Shown one piece after another: positions 33,124-40,848 of a stretch of 64,000 nucleotides of DNA. A program made the position numbers and the translations under genes. This DNA is from Streptomyces antimicrobicus (lineage in GTDB: Bacteria; Actinomycetota; Actinomycetes; Streptomycetales; Streptomycetaceae). Every line of letters begins with the position of its first letter. The first letter of the stretch is position 1. The stretch is from assembly GCF_020532625.1 (NCBI RefSeq), contig NZ_JAJAUY010000009.1:1-64000 (forward strand). The letters are read 5' to 3'. The notes beneath the pieces were generated by a model that saw only the letters and a list, made by a program, of their open reading frames with translations, was not told the DNA's origin and ran no database searches.

Positions 33124-33160
33124 GACGACGTACGCCATGGGAATTGGGAGACGCACGCAG

Positions 33161-34684
33161 ATGAGCTCTACCCCGAGAACCACCGCCGGTGACACCGCCA
33201 CGCAGCCCTCGCGACGCGGTCTGCTGCGCGGCGCGGCGGCCGCCGCCGTCGCCGTGGTCGGCTGGAACGCCGTCGACCAGACCTGGGCCACGGCCGCCGA
33301 GGCCGGCAAGCGGGACGTCGTTCCGGTGCCCAACCTGGTCGGCACCCTGGAGACGTCCGACGCCACGGTGAGCGCGTTCAGCCACGACTTCGGTCACTTC
33401 TTCGACAACGCCAAGCCGTGGGCGGTCCTGCGGCCCGGCTGCGTCCAGGACATCGTCACGATCGTCAACTACGCCCGGGTCAACGGGATCAAGGTGGCGG
33501 TCAACGGCCAGGGCGGCACCGGCACCGACCTCGAGTCGCACTCGGTGTACGGGCAGGCCCGGGTGCCCGGCGGCATCTCCATCGACGCCAAGGGCATCTC
33601 CAAGATCCTCTCCATCGGCAACGACTACGCGGTGGTCGAGGCCGGCGTGACCTGGGGCCAGCTGACCGACGCCACCCTCGCGCTGGGCAAGACGCCGCCG
33701 GCGCTGCCGGACTACCTGTACATCTCCATCGGCGGCACCCTGTCGGTCGGCGGGATCGGCGGCACCGTGCAGAAGCACGGCCTGATGGTCGACACCGTGC
33801 AGGCCATCGACATCGTCACCGCCGACGGCAAGCTCGTCACGGCCACCCCGTGGCTGCGGGCGGACCTGTTCAACGCGGCCCTCGCGGGCGCCGGCCAGGT
33901 CGGCATCATCGTCCGGGTCAACGTCAAGCTGGTCCCGGCGCCCAAGCGGGCGGTCGTCTTCAGCCTCTTCTACGCCGACCTGGAGACGTACCTCGCGGAC
34001 TCCGAGAAGGTCATGGCGGAGGGCCGCTTCCAGGTCCACGCGGGCGAGATGCTGCAGAAGCCCGACGGCTCGGGCTGGCGCTACAAGATGGAGGTCGGCG
34101 CCACCTACGACACCACCGCGCCGGACCGCGACCGGCTGCTGGCCGGCCTGCGCGACGTACGGTCGGACGCGGTGATCGAGGACGTGACGTTCCGCGACTA
34201 CATGTTCCGGCTGGACGCGTACGAGGCGTACCTGAAGTCCTCGGGCCACTGGTACACACCCAAGCCGTGGCTGAGCATGTTCCTGCCGGCGTCGAAGACG
34301 AAGACCTTCATGCAGCTGGTCGAGCGGGAGCTGACCGCGGACTCCCTCGGCGGGGGCTTCCTGCTCTTCTACCCGTACTACACCTCGAAGATCAGGCGCC
34401 CGCTGGCAGTGCAGCCGGCCGAGTCGGTCGGTTACCTCTTCGACCTGCTCCGCTTCCCCAACCCCGGCGACACCGGCGTCCAGGCCATGCTCGACCAGAA
34501 CCGCCGCCTGTACGACATCGCGGTGTCCATGGGCGCCAAGCGCTACCTGGTGGGCTCCATCCCGAACATGACCCAGGCGGACTGGAAGGCCCACTACGGC
34601 AACCGCTGGGCGGCGTTCGCCTACGCCAAGAAGAAGTACGACCCGACCAACATCTTCACCCCCGGCCAGGGCATCTTCACCTGA
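33161..34684 (+). CDS. Secreted FAD-linked oxidase (cytokinin-dehydrogenase/BBE fold) lacking the FAD-attachment His
   Basis: A 507-residue protein with a twin-arginine signal (SRRGLLRG, Ala-rich core, ending TWATA near residue 43). Residues about 75-250 are a PCMH FAD-binding domain (AVLRPGCVQDIVTIVNYAR, IGGTLSVGGIGGT); the C-terminal part resembles the cytokinin-binding domain and ends in YDPTNIFTPGQGIF. The His that bonds FAD covalently in many relatives (GGH) is replaced: the segment reads NGQGGTGTD, so FAD is probably non-covalent. It would dehydrogenate a C-N or C-OH bond outside the membrane, for instance as a late aromatisation. ATG 33161 is preferred over ATG 33137 because GGGAG lies ten bases before it. 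Confidence 0.87.
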   Translation: MSSTPRTTAGDTATQPSRRGLLRGAAAAAVAVVGWNAVDQTWATAAEAGKRDVVPVPNLVGTLETSDATVSAFSHDFGHFFDNAKPWAVLRPGCVQDIVTIVNYARVNGIKVAVNGQGGTGTDLESHSVYGQARVPGGISIDAKGISKILSIGNDYAVVEAGVTWGQLTDATLALGKTPPALPDYLYISIGGTLSVGGIGGTVQKHGLMVDTVQAIDIVTADGKLVTATPWLRADLFNAALAGAGQVGIIVRVNVKLVPAPKRAVVFSLFYADLETYLADSEKVMAEGRFQVHAGEMLQKPDGSGWRYKMEVGATYDTTAPDRDRLLAGLRDVRSDAVIEDVTFRDYMFRLDAYEAYLKSSGHWYTPKPWLSMFLPASKTKTFMQLVERELTADSLGGGFLLFYPYYTSKIRRPLAVQPAESVGYLFDLLRFPNPGDTGVQAMLDQNRRLYDIAVSMGAKRYLVGSIPNMTQADWKAHYGNRWAAFAYAKKKYDPTNIFTPGQGIFT

Positions 34685-34710
34685 CAGCCCCGACCGGACG
34701 CGTGAGTCCC

Positions 34711-34760
34711 GGCGGCGGGGACGGGGACGAGGGACCCCGCCCCCGCCGCCCTCTTTTCTC
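34711..34760 (+). terminator. Hairpin with T-rich tail after the FAD oxidase
   Basis: GGCGGCGGGG (34711-34720) pairs with CCCCGCCGCC (34741-34750), followed by CTCTTTTCTC. It should end or weaken transcription before the SRPBCC gene, giving two expression levels within the run. Confidence 0.6.
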
Positions 34761-34774
34761 TGGAGGCTTCGCCC

Positions 34775-35248
34775 ATGACCCCGTACGACCTGATCGACGA
34801 GGCGGTGATCGACGCCCCGGCGGCCGCCGTCTGGGACGCGCTGATCACCGAGTTCCGCGGTGCCAAGCAGTGGTGGGTCCCGCACAACACCTTCGCCACC
34901 GTCTCCGGCTCCCCCGACGCGGTCGGCGGTGAGGTCGCGGTCACGGTGCACACCAAGGGCGTCGACAACGGCGGCCTGAAGCTGCGCTTCACCGCGCGCA
35001 CCACGGCCGTCCAGCCCGGCCGCCGGCTGGACATCGCGTACGTGGACGGGGTCTTCCGCGGGCCCAGCACGTTCACGCTGGAGCCGCTGGCCGACGGGCG
35101 CACCCGGCTGGCCATGCACTTCACGGCCCGCCCGCACGGCTGGCTGAAGCTGCTGTCGAAGGTGGCCGACCTCGGCGCGGAGCACTCGCGCGGCACCCTG
35201 GCCGCCTTCGCGTCGCTGAACCGGCACCTCGCGGGGGTCGCGGCATGA
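34775..35248 (+). CDS. SRPBCC (polyketide cyclase/START-like) protein
   Basis: A 157-residue single START-fold protein: YDLIDEAVIDAPAAAVWDALITEF at the N-terminus, a beta-rich middle and the long C-terminal helix KVADLGAEHSRGTLAAFASLNRHL. Such proteins bind hydrophobic ligands; some act as polyketide cyclases, others only bind. It overlaps the hydrolase gene by ATGA. Not a type II PKS aromatase by sequence; more likely a cyclase or binding protein for the region A product. Confidence 0.82.
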   Translation: MTPYDLIDEAVIDAPAAAVWDALITEFRGAKQWWVPHNTFATVSGSPDAVGGEVAVTVHTKGVDNGGLKLRFTARTTAVQPGRRLDIAYVDGVFRGPSTFTLEPLADGRTRLAMHFTARPHGWLKLLSKVADLGAEHSRGTLAAFASLNRHLAGVAA

Positions 35249-36099
35249 CCACGGCCGCGGACCCGGTCCGCACCACCCGGGAGCTGACCGTCCGTACGGA
35301 CGACGGCGCCGACCTCGCCGTCACCGTCCTGGCCCCGCTCGCCGGGACCGCCCCGGCGGCCGACGTGGTCCTGGTGCACGGCTGGGCGCACTCGCGCCGC
35401 GCCTGGGGCACCGTCGCCGACCGCCTGATCCGGGCCGGGCACCGGGTCGTCCTGTACGACCTGCGCGGTCACGGCGCCTCCACGCTCGGCCGCACCCCGG
35501 TCGCGCCGGAGCGGCTCGCCGCGGACCTGGCGGCCGTCCTCGGGGAGACGCAGGCGCGCGAGGCGGTCGTCGTCGGCCACTCGGGCGGCGGCTTCACCGC
35601 GCTGACGTACGCGGCCGCGCACCCCGAGGCCGCGCGGCTGCGCGGCCTGGTCCTGCTCGGCACGGCGGCGCACGGCCAGGACACCCCGGACAGCGAGGTC
35701 AAGATGATGGGCAGCGGCTTCTTCAGCTGGGCGCTGTCCCGCCCGGCCCTCGGCCGCAAGCTGCTGGCCGCCAACACCATGGGCAAGCGGGCCGACCGCT
35801 GGGCCCGGGAGCTGAACCGCCAGCTCTTCGCGGCCACGCCGCCCCGGATCCGGGCGGACTACTTCCGCTGCACCCGCGGCTGGGACGTCCGCGCGGCGCT
35901 GGCGTCGGTCCGGGTGCCCGCGGTCGTGCTCCACGGGGACCAGGACAAGGTGATCGACGTCGCGCTGGCCGAGACCCTGGCGGACGTGCTGCCCGCCGCC
36001 CGCTTCGAGGTTGTACCGGACACCGGTCACATGCTGCCGCTGGAACGCCCCCTGCTCGCGGTCTCGGCCGTGGCCGAGCTGACCGCGCGCGGACGATGA
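35245..36099 (+). CDS. Alpha/beta hydrolase
   Basis: A 284-residue alpha/beta hydrolase of the haloperoxidase/esterase type: VLVHGWAHSRRAW (oxyanion loop), VVGHSGGGFTAL with the nucleophile Ser, and the late DTGHMLPLERP supplying His. The lid FFSWALSRPALGRKLLAANTMG is between. Overlaps its neighbours on both sides by ATGA. Possible roles are ester cleavage, thioester release or lactone opening after the BVMO step. Confidence 0.87.
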   Translation: MTTAADPVRTTRELTVRTDDGADLAVTVLAPLAGTAPAADVVLVHGWAHSRRAWGTVADRLIRAGHRVVLYDLRGHGASTLGRTPVAPERLAADLAAVLGETQAREAVVVGHSGGGFTALTYAAAHPEAARLRGLVLLGTAAHGQDTPDSEVKMMGSGFFSWALSRPALGRKLLAANTMGKRADRWARELNRQLFAATPPRIRADYFRCTRGWDVRAALASVRVPAVVLHGDQDKVIDVALAETLADVLPAARFEVVPDTGHMLPLERPLLAVSAVAELTARGR

Positions 36100-36734
36100 T
36101 CGAACGGCTCCTGCCGCCGGGCGTCACGTCGTCGGAAGCCTTCGACGACGCGGCGCCCGCCCCGCTGTTCCCCGCCGAGGCCGCCTTGATGGAGGGCCGC
36201 CGGGCGCGCCGCCGACGGCAGTTCGCGACGGCCCGCGCCTGCGCCCGGCGCTGTCTGGCGGCCCTGGGCCGCGCGCCGGCACCGCTGCTGCCCGGCCCGG
36301 GCGGCGCCCCGCAGTGGCCGGCCGGCGTGGTCGGCAGCATCACCCACTGCGACGGCTACCGCGCGGCGGTCGCCGCCCCGGCGGACACGGTCGCGGCCCT
36401 GGGCATCGACGCGGAACCGGCGGGCCCGCTCCCGCCCGGCGTCCTCGGGCTGATCACCTCGGAGCCGGAACGCGCGCACCTGCGCGCCCTGGCGTCGGCG
36501 GACCCGGACACGCCCTGGGAGCGGGTGTTCTTCTCGGCCAAGGAAGCGGTGTACAAGGCGTGGTACCCGGCGACGGGCACCTGGCTGGGCTTTCGCGACG
36601 CCACCCTCGCCCTCTCCCCGGCCGGCACCTTCACCGCGACCCTCCACCTGCCGTCGCCGCCGGTCGACCCGGTCTACGAGGGCCGCTGGCTGGCCACGGA
36701 AACCCTGGTGATCACGGCGGTGGCCCGCGGTTAG
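36096..36734 (+). CDS. 4'-phosphopantetheinyl transferase, EntD/Npt type
   Basis: A 212-residue PPTase. Motifs: WPAGVVGSITHCDGYRAA (CoA-binding His), ALGIDAEP and FFSAKEAVYKAWYP, the FSxKEAxYKxWYP signature of EntD-like enzymes. The two classes in one cluster, with the Sfp-type enzyme at 3.4 kb, suggest that different carrier proteins need different activators. It overlaps the hydrolase by ATGA, and is ten bases from the GNAT gene. Confidence 0.92.
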   Translation: MIERLLPPGVTSSEAFDDAAPAPLFPAEAALMEGRRARRRRQFATARACARRCLAALGRAPAPLLPGPGGAPQWPAGVVGSITHCDGYRAAVAAPADTVAALGIDAEPAGPLPPGVLGLITSEPERAHLRALASADPDTPWERVFFSAKEAVYKAWYPATGTWLGFRDATLALSPAGTFTATLHLPSPPVDPVYEGRWLATETLVITAVARG

Positions 36735-36743
36735 AGTGCCGCC

Positions 36744-37217
36744 ATGAGCACGCCACATCTGCGCCTGGAGCCGGTCACCGCCGCCAACTTCGAGGCCGTC
36801 CAAGCCGTTTCCGTCCGCCCCGACCAGGCACACCTGGTCTCCCCGGTCGTGAAGTCGCTCGCCGAGGCCTACGTCCACCCCGACATGGCCTGGCCGCGCG
36901 CGATCGTCGCCGGCGAGGAGGTGGTCGGCTTCGTGATGGCGTTCCTGGACCACCGCTGGAACGACGATCCGTCCGACGTCCGCTCGGGCCTGTGGCGCCT
37001 GAACATCGACGCGGCCCACCAGGGCAAGGGCTACGGCACCTTCGCCGTCGAAGCGGTCTGCGCGGAACTCCGCCGCCGCGGCACCCCGAAGGCCTACGTC
37101 ACCTGGCACACGGGCCCCCACACCCCGGAACCCTTCTACGCCTCCCTGGGCTTCACCCGCACCGGCGAGATGGTGACCGACGAACCGGTCGGCGTCCGCG
37201 ACCTCACCCCGCGCTGA
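36744..37217 (+). CDS. GNAT-family N-acetyltransferase (SpeG/RimI-like)
   Basis: A 157-residue GNAT protein: LEPVTAANFEAVQAVSV, AHLVSPVVKSLAEAYVHPDMAWP, and the acetyl-CoA site IDAAHQGKGYGTFAVEAV (consensus Q/RxxGxG). The pattern resembles spermidine/polyamine or general small-amine acetyltransferases. It is the last plus-strand gene of the run and could be a resistance enzyme that acetylates the amine of the product, or a bystander housekeeping gene. Nine bases separate it from the PPTase. Confidence 0.85.
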   Translation: MSTPHLRLEPVTAANFEAVQAVSVRPDQAHLVSPVVKSLAEAYVHPDMAWPRAIVAGEEVVGFVMAFLDHRWNDDPSDVRSGLWRLNIDAAHQGKGYGTFAVEAVCAELRRRGTPKAYVTWHTGPHTPEPFYASLGFTRTGEMVTDEPVGVRDLTPR

Positions 37218-37287
37218 CCGGCCGGTCGAGGCCCCGACGTCCCGGCCGACGGGCCCGCACGCCGCCGCCCGGCCCCGAAGGTGTCCC

Positions 37288-38289
37288 TCACGGCGCCGGC
37301 AGGACCACCGTTCGGGGGGACGGGGTGGCCGGGTCGGGAGCGGGTGGGCGGGGGGTGCCGTTGCGGAAGTCCTGGGGGCTGACGCCGCGGACCCGTTTGA
37401 ACGCCGTGGACAGGGCGAACGCCGAGCTGTAGCCGACGCGGCGGGCCACCGTGGCGACCGTGGCGTCCGGCTCGCGCAGCAGGTCGGCCGCCAGGGTCAG
37501 CCGCCAGCCCGTCAGGTACGCCACGGGCGGCTCGCCCACCACCTCGGTGAAGCGGCGGGCCAGGGAGGCGCGCGAGACACCGACCTTGAGCGCGAGCTCC
37601 TCCACCGTCCAGCCGTGGGCCGGGTTCTCGTGCAGCAGCCGCAGGGCCGGGCCGACCACGGGGTCGCTCTGGGCGCGGTACCACATGGGCGCGCCGCTGC
37701 CCGGGGCGGCCAGCCAGGCGCGCAGCACCCCGATCAGCAGCAGGTCCAGCAGCCGGTCCAGGACGATCTCCTGACCCGGCTCGTCCTTGCCGATCTCCGC
37801 CGTCAGCAGGGTGATCAGGGTGTGGTCCGCCGCCTCCGCCGGGCGGACCAGCAAGGTGGGCAGGGCGCTCAGCAGCCGGCGGCCGATCTCGCTCGGCGCC
37901 TGGTAGGTGCCGCTGAGCATCACCGCCGAACCGGCGTCCTGGAGCGGATCCCCCCAGGTGCGCACGCCCAGCGACATGGTCTCGGTGACGTCCTCGCCGT
38001 CCTCGGTGCTGCACCGCTGCTCGGGCCCGACCCGGATCTGCACGGGCGTGCCGGGGGAGTCCGCCACCGTGTACGCGTCCGGGCCGCGGACCACCGCCAC
38101 GTCCCCGGGCCGGACGAGCACCGGCGCGCCCTCGTCGGGCAGCAGCCACGCCTGGCCGTGCACCATCGTCACCACCGACAGCGGCGCCCGGTCCTCGACC
38201 CGCAGCGACCACGGCGGATTGAAGACGGACTTCAGCAGGAACGCGCCGCGGGCCTTGGGCCCTTCGAGCAGTCCGGTCAAGGTGTCCAC
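37288..38289 (-). CDS. AraC-family regulator with N-terminal cupin
   Basis: A 333-residue regulator: residues 1-185 are an AraC-type cupin sensor (SVVTMVHGQAWLLPDEG, VLVRPGDVAVVRG), residues about 215-310 two helix-turn-helix motifs (TVEELALKVGVSRASLARRFTEVVG and VARRVGYSSAFALSTAFKR). This type often controls nearby reductase or efflux genes in response to aldehydes, quinones or drugs. Start GTG 38289 after GGGAGG. It converges with the plus-strand region A operon and probably marks its right border. It may control the DUF1772/hemerythrin pair upstream or the NmrA-like gene. Confidence 0.9.
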   Translation of the reverse strand: MDTLTGLLEGPKARGAFLLKSVFNPPWSLRVEDRAPLSVVTMVHGQAWLLPDEGAPVLVRPGDVAVVRGPDAYTVADSPGTPVQIRVGPEQRCSTEDGEDVTETMSLGVRTWGDPLQDAGSAVMLSGTYQAPSEIGRRLLSALPTLLVRPAEAADHTLITLLTAEIGKDEPGQEIVLDRLLDLLLIGVLRAWLAAPGSGAPMWYRAQSDPVVGPALRLLHENPAHGWTVEELALKVGVSRASLARRFTEVVGEPPVAYLTGWRLTLAADLLREPDATVATVARRVGYSSAFALSTAFKRVRGVSPQDFRNGTPRPPAPDPATPSPRTVVLPAP

Positions 38290-38433
38290 CGGTCCATCCT
38301 CCCTCCCCGAGGAGCACGGGGAAACACGGGGAAACACGTGGAGCGCCCGCTCTCCCGCGGGGGACGGAAGAGAGAGCGGGCGCCGTTCACGGGGGTCGAG
38401 CAGGGTGCCGCACGGCAGCGGCCCGGCGGCCGA

Positions 38434-38925
38434 TCAGGCCGAACCGCGCCCGTGCAGGGTCAGGGCGCGGCCGAGCGCCGTCAGGGCCGCCGTACAGGCC
38501 AGCGTGCGCACCACGTTGTACGTCGTCCAGCGGCCGCCGAAGCGGGACCGGGCCGCGGACAGGTCCGCTCCCGCCCGGGCCAGCTGGTTGTTCAGCGGGA
38601 TGTTGACGATCGCGGTCACCAGCAGCGACAGCCCGTACAGCGCGAACGCCAGCCAGCCCCAGCGCGCCGCGTCGGGCCGGCCACCGCGCTGCTGCTGGGC
38701 GGCCGCCACCCCGGTGGCGAGGAACGCCCCGAGGAACAGCAGCCCGAACAGCCCGTTGTCGATGGCCTCGTTGATGTTCCGCATGGCCGTGACGTACGTG
38801 TGGTCGTCCCCGCGGCCGAGCCCCGGCATCACCGAGATGTCGAACGCGAAGTACAGCCCGGCCATCAGCCCGGTGCCGACGGTCGCCGCCACCAGGGTCG
38901 CGGACTGGGTGGTCGTACTGGTCAC
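38434..38925 (-). CDS. DUF1772-family membrane protein
   Basis: A 163-residue membrane protein with four predicted transmembrane segments (LVAATVGTGLMAGLYFAF, GLFGLLFLGAFLATGVA, GWLAFALYGLSLLVTAIVN, and a C-terminal helix). The loop MRNINEAIDNG and NIPLNNQL are typical of this family. Function unknown. It overlaps the hemerythrin gene by GTGA, so the two probably work together. Confidence 0.8.
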   Translation of the reverse strand: MTSTTTQSATLVAATVGTGLMAGLYFAFDISVMPGLGRGDDHTYVTAMRNINEAIDNGLFGLLFLGAFLATGVAAAQQQRGGRPDAARWGWLAFALYGLSLLVTAIVNIPLNNQLARAGADLSAARSRFGGRWTTYNVVRTLACTAALTALGRALTLHGRGSA

Positions 38926-39554
38926 GTCAGGATTCCCTTCAGCGTGCGCTCGTAGCGCCGGCGCAGCAGCGTCGATCCGACCAGCCGGACCGGCGGCGGA
39001 ATGGTCGCCGAGACGTACGCGACCGAGGCGCGCGGCGCGCCGTCGAACATCCACGGCTGGAGGTAGGTGATCACGCGCCGCGGCGCGGTCCCGATGAGCT
39101 TGCGCTCCTCCGCCAGGTACGCCCGCTCCCCGAGCCGGTCGAACACGGGGAAGACGACCCGCTCCTCGGCGGCGAGGTGGTCGCGCAGGACCGTCTCGAA
39201 GTCGGCGGCGGCGCGCACCAGCCCGTCCCCGCCGCGGGCGACCGCGGTGGACACCGCCCGCATGGCCGCGTCCAGCTCCTCGTGGTCCTCGTGCAGCTCC
39301 CGCGCCTGCGCGTCGAAGTCGGCGTCACGGGCCCGCAGTCCGGGCCACAGGACGTCGTCCTCGCTGGTGTGGTGCCATTCGATCACCTCGCGCAGCCGCT
39401 GCCACCACTCGGCGCCGCCGCCCTTCCAGGAGGCTGCCGCCGCCCGCAGCCGGGCCGCGTCGCGGCGCATCGCGATGTGCATCAGGGCGAAGCCGTGGAA
39501 GTGGGCCGGCAGTGCGGCCAGTCCGTGTTCGCTGGAGAAGGTCGGCTCGGGCAT
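38922..39554 (-). CDS. Hemerythrin-HHE domain protein
   Basis: A 210-residue protein. A four-helix hemerythrin domain spans residues about 15-155 with metal-binding HxxxE/HxxxD patterns: FHGFALMHIAMRRD, WHHTSEDDVLWPGL, LHEDHEELD and LRDHLAAEERVVFP. It should bind a di-iron centre and sense or store O2 or NO. The C-terminal 50 residues form another hydrophobic helix region. Coupled by GTGA to the DUF1772 gene. Probably stress-related and not part of either pathway. Confidence 0.87.
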   Translation of the reverse strand: MPEPTFSSEHGLAALPAHFHGFALMHIAMRRDAARLRAAAASWKGGGAEWWQRLREVIEWHHTSEDDVLWPGLRARDADFDAQARELHEDHEELDAAMRAVSTAVARGGDGLVRAAADFETVLRDHLAAEERVVFPVFDRLGERAYLAEERKLIGTAPRRVITYLQPWMFDGAPRASVAYVSATIPPPVRLVGSTLLRRRYERTLKGILT

Positions 39555-39675
39555 CGGGGCCTCCTTGCGGTGCGTGGTCGGTCCCGGGTGACCCGTCCCC
39601 GGGGCCCGGCGGGCGGCGGCCGTACCAGAGTCGCCGCCCGGCCGGACCGGGGTGGTCGAGAGGACCGGTGAGGCG

Positions 39676-40503
39676 TCAGACGTTCCAGACGCCGGTGGCC
39701 GCCGCCTCGCGGGCGAAGTCGGAGAAGTCCTTGGGCTTGCGGCCCAGGGCCTCCTCGACACCGTGGACCAGGTGCGCGTTGCGCCCGTCCAGGATCATCG
39801 TGAACAGGTCGGCGAAGTCCTCCGGCAGACCGTTCTCGCGGAGCACCGCGCGGTACTCCTCGTTGGTGACGGAGATGTACTTGATGTCGCGGCCGGTCGC
39901 CTTGGACAGCTCGGCGGCGACGTCGCTGTAGCTGAGCAGGCGCGGGCCGGACAGCTCGTAGGTCTTGCCGATGTGCTTGTCGTCGGTCAGCGCGGCCACC
40001 ACCACGTCGGCGATGTCGTCGGCGTCGACGAACGCCTCCACCGCGTCCCCGGTCGGCAGGGCGATCTCGCCGGCCAGCACGGGCTCCAGGAAGAAGCTCT
40101 CGCTGAAGTTCTGGTTGAACCAGCTGGAGCGGACGATGGTCCAGTCCGCGCCGGAGGCCTTCACGTGGTTCTCGCTGACCTCGGCGGCCTCCTCGCCACG
40201 GCCGGACAGCAGCACCAGGCGGCGCGCGCCGGCCGCGACGGCGGCCTTGGAGAACTCCGCCACCTGCTCGGCGGCGCCCGGGAAGGCGAGGTCGGGGTAG
40301 TAGGTGATGTAGACCCGGTCCACACCCTCCAGGGCGGGCCCCCAGGTGCTGGAGTCCTCCCAGACGAACGGCGGCTCGCCGCTGCGGGAGCCGATGCGGA
40401 CGGCCCGGCCCTGGGCGGTGAGACGTTCGGCGACACGACGGCCGGTCTTGCCGTGACCGCCGATGACGAGGGTGATCTGCGCGTTCTGCGTGTTCTGAGT
40501 CAT
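39676..40503 (-). CDS. NmrA-like NAD(P)-dependent quinone-oxidoreductase-type protein
   Basis: A 275-residue atypical SDR: LVIGGHGKTGRRVAERL (Rossmann site), LVLLSGRGEEAAEVSENH, and DADDIADVVVAAL. This family (NmrA/QOR2) binds NADP and reduces quinones or acts as a redox sensor. Relatives are members of the SoxR regulon in Streptomyces that make redox pigments, but no SoxR-type promoter is seen here. ATG 40503 is chosen; another in-frame start lies 57 bases upstream. Its promoter region has a perfect palindrome, TCTCGCGAGA. Confidence 0.87.
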   Translation of the reverse strand: MTQNTQNAQITLVIGGHGKTGRRVAERLTAQGRAVRIGSRSGEPPFVWEDSSTWGPALEGVDRVYITYYPDLAFPGAAEQVAEFSKAAVAAGARRLVLLSGRGEEAAEVSENHVKASGADWTIVRSSWFNQNFSESFFLEPVLAGEIALPTGDAVEAFVDADDIADVVVAALTDDKHIGKTYELSGPRLLSYSDVAAELSKATGRDIKYISVTNEEYRAVLRENGLPEDFADLFTMILDGRNAHLVHGVEEALGRKPKDFSDFAREAAATGVWNV

Positions 40504-40521
40504 GAGTACAGTCAAGTCCAC

Positions 40522-40531
40522 TCTCGCGAGA
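40522..40531. promoter_or_regulatory. Palindrome TCTCGCGAGA upstream of the NmrA-like gene
   Basis: A perfect 10-bp palindrome 19 bp before the ATG at 40503. The position fits a repressor site. The rest of the 345-bp gap up to 40849 holds the 11-bp repeat array and no gene I trust; a 63-codon open frame over the array is not credible. Confidence 0.4.
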
Positions 40532-40675
40532 CGGGCCATAGCCACAAAGCTCAGTTCCATACGCGTGCGTCTACGAGTTGGTCAGGATCGTCGACTCGCA
40601 TGCGCCGCGGAGAGTGCGGCTGCGGCATGAGCCCGAGAATCGTAGGCATGCCCGGACGGGGTGGGCCACAGCATC

Positions 40676-40770
40676 CCGAGTGGTCCTCAACGGCTCCTGG
40701 AGCGGGTCTTGAGCGGCTCACGAGCCCACGCCGAGCGACCCCTGACCGGCTCCCGACCGGCCCTGTACGG
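40676..40770. promoter_or_regulatory. Array of nine heptamers with 11-bp period (TGGAGCG/CCGAGCG type), putative SARP operator
   Basis: Heptamers at 40676, 40687, 40698, 40709, 40720, 40731, 40742, 40753 and 40764, each followed by 4 bp. The best are TGGAGCG, TTGAGCG, ACGAGCC and CCGAGCG at 40698-40737. It lies 80-170 bp upstream of the plus-strand gene at 40849. The sequence family differs from the TTGC boxes of region A but matches sites at 46782 and 58124. Confidence 0.6.
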
Positions 40771-40848
40771 CCAAGACTCCAGCGCTTCTCCAAGCGTTCC
40801 CGACACCATCGGTGTTCGCCAGTACCGACCCGAGGTCCGGGAGGCCAG

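Noticed and set aside
15098-37217. A standard prodiginine cluster
   Set aside because: No tridomain RedN, no RedH-type coupling enzyme and no RedI-type O-methyltransferase were seen, and Trp- and EctC-like genes have no place in that pathway.
40676-40770. Possible CRISPR-like array
   Set aside because: Units are 11 bp with no spacer of normal length, and no cas genes exist in the window.
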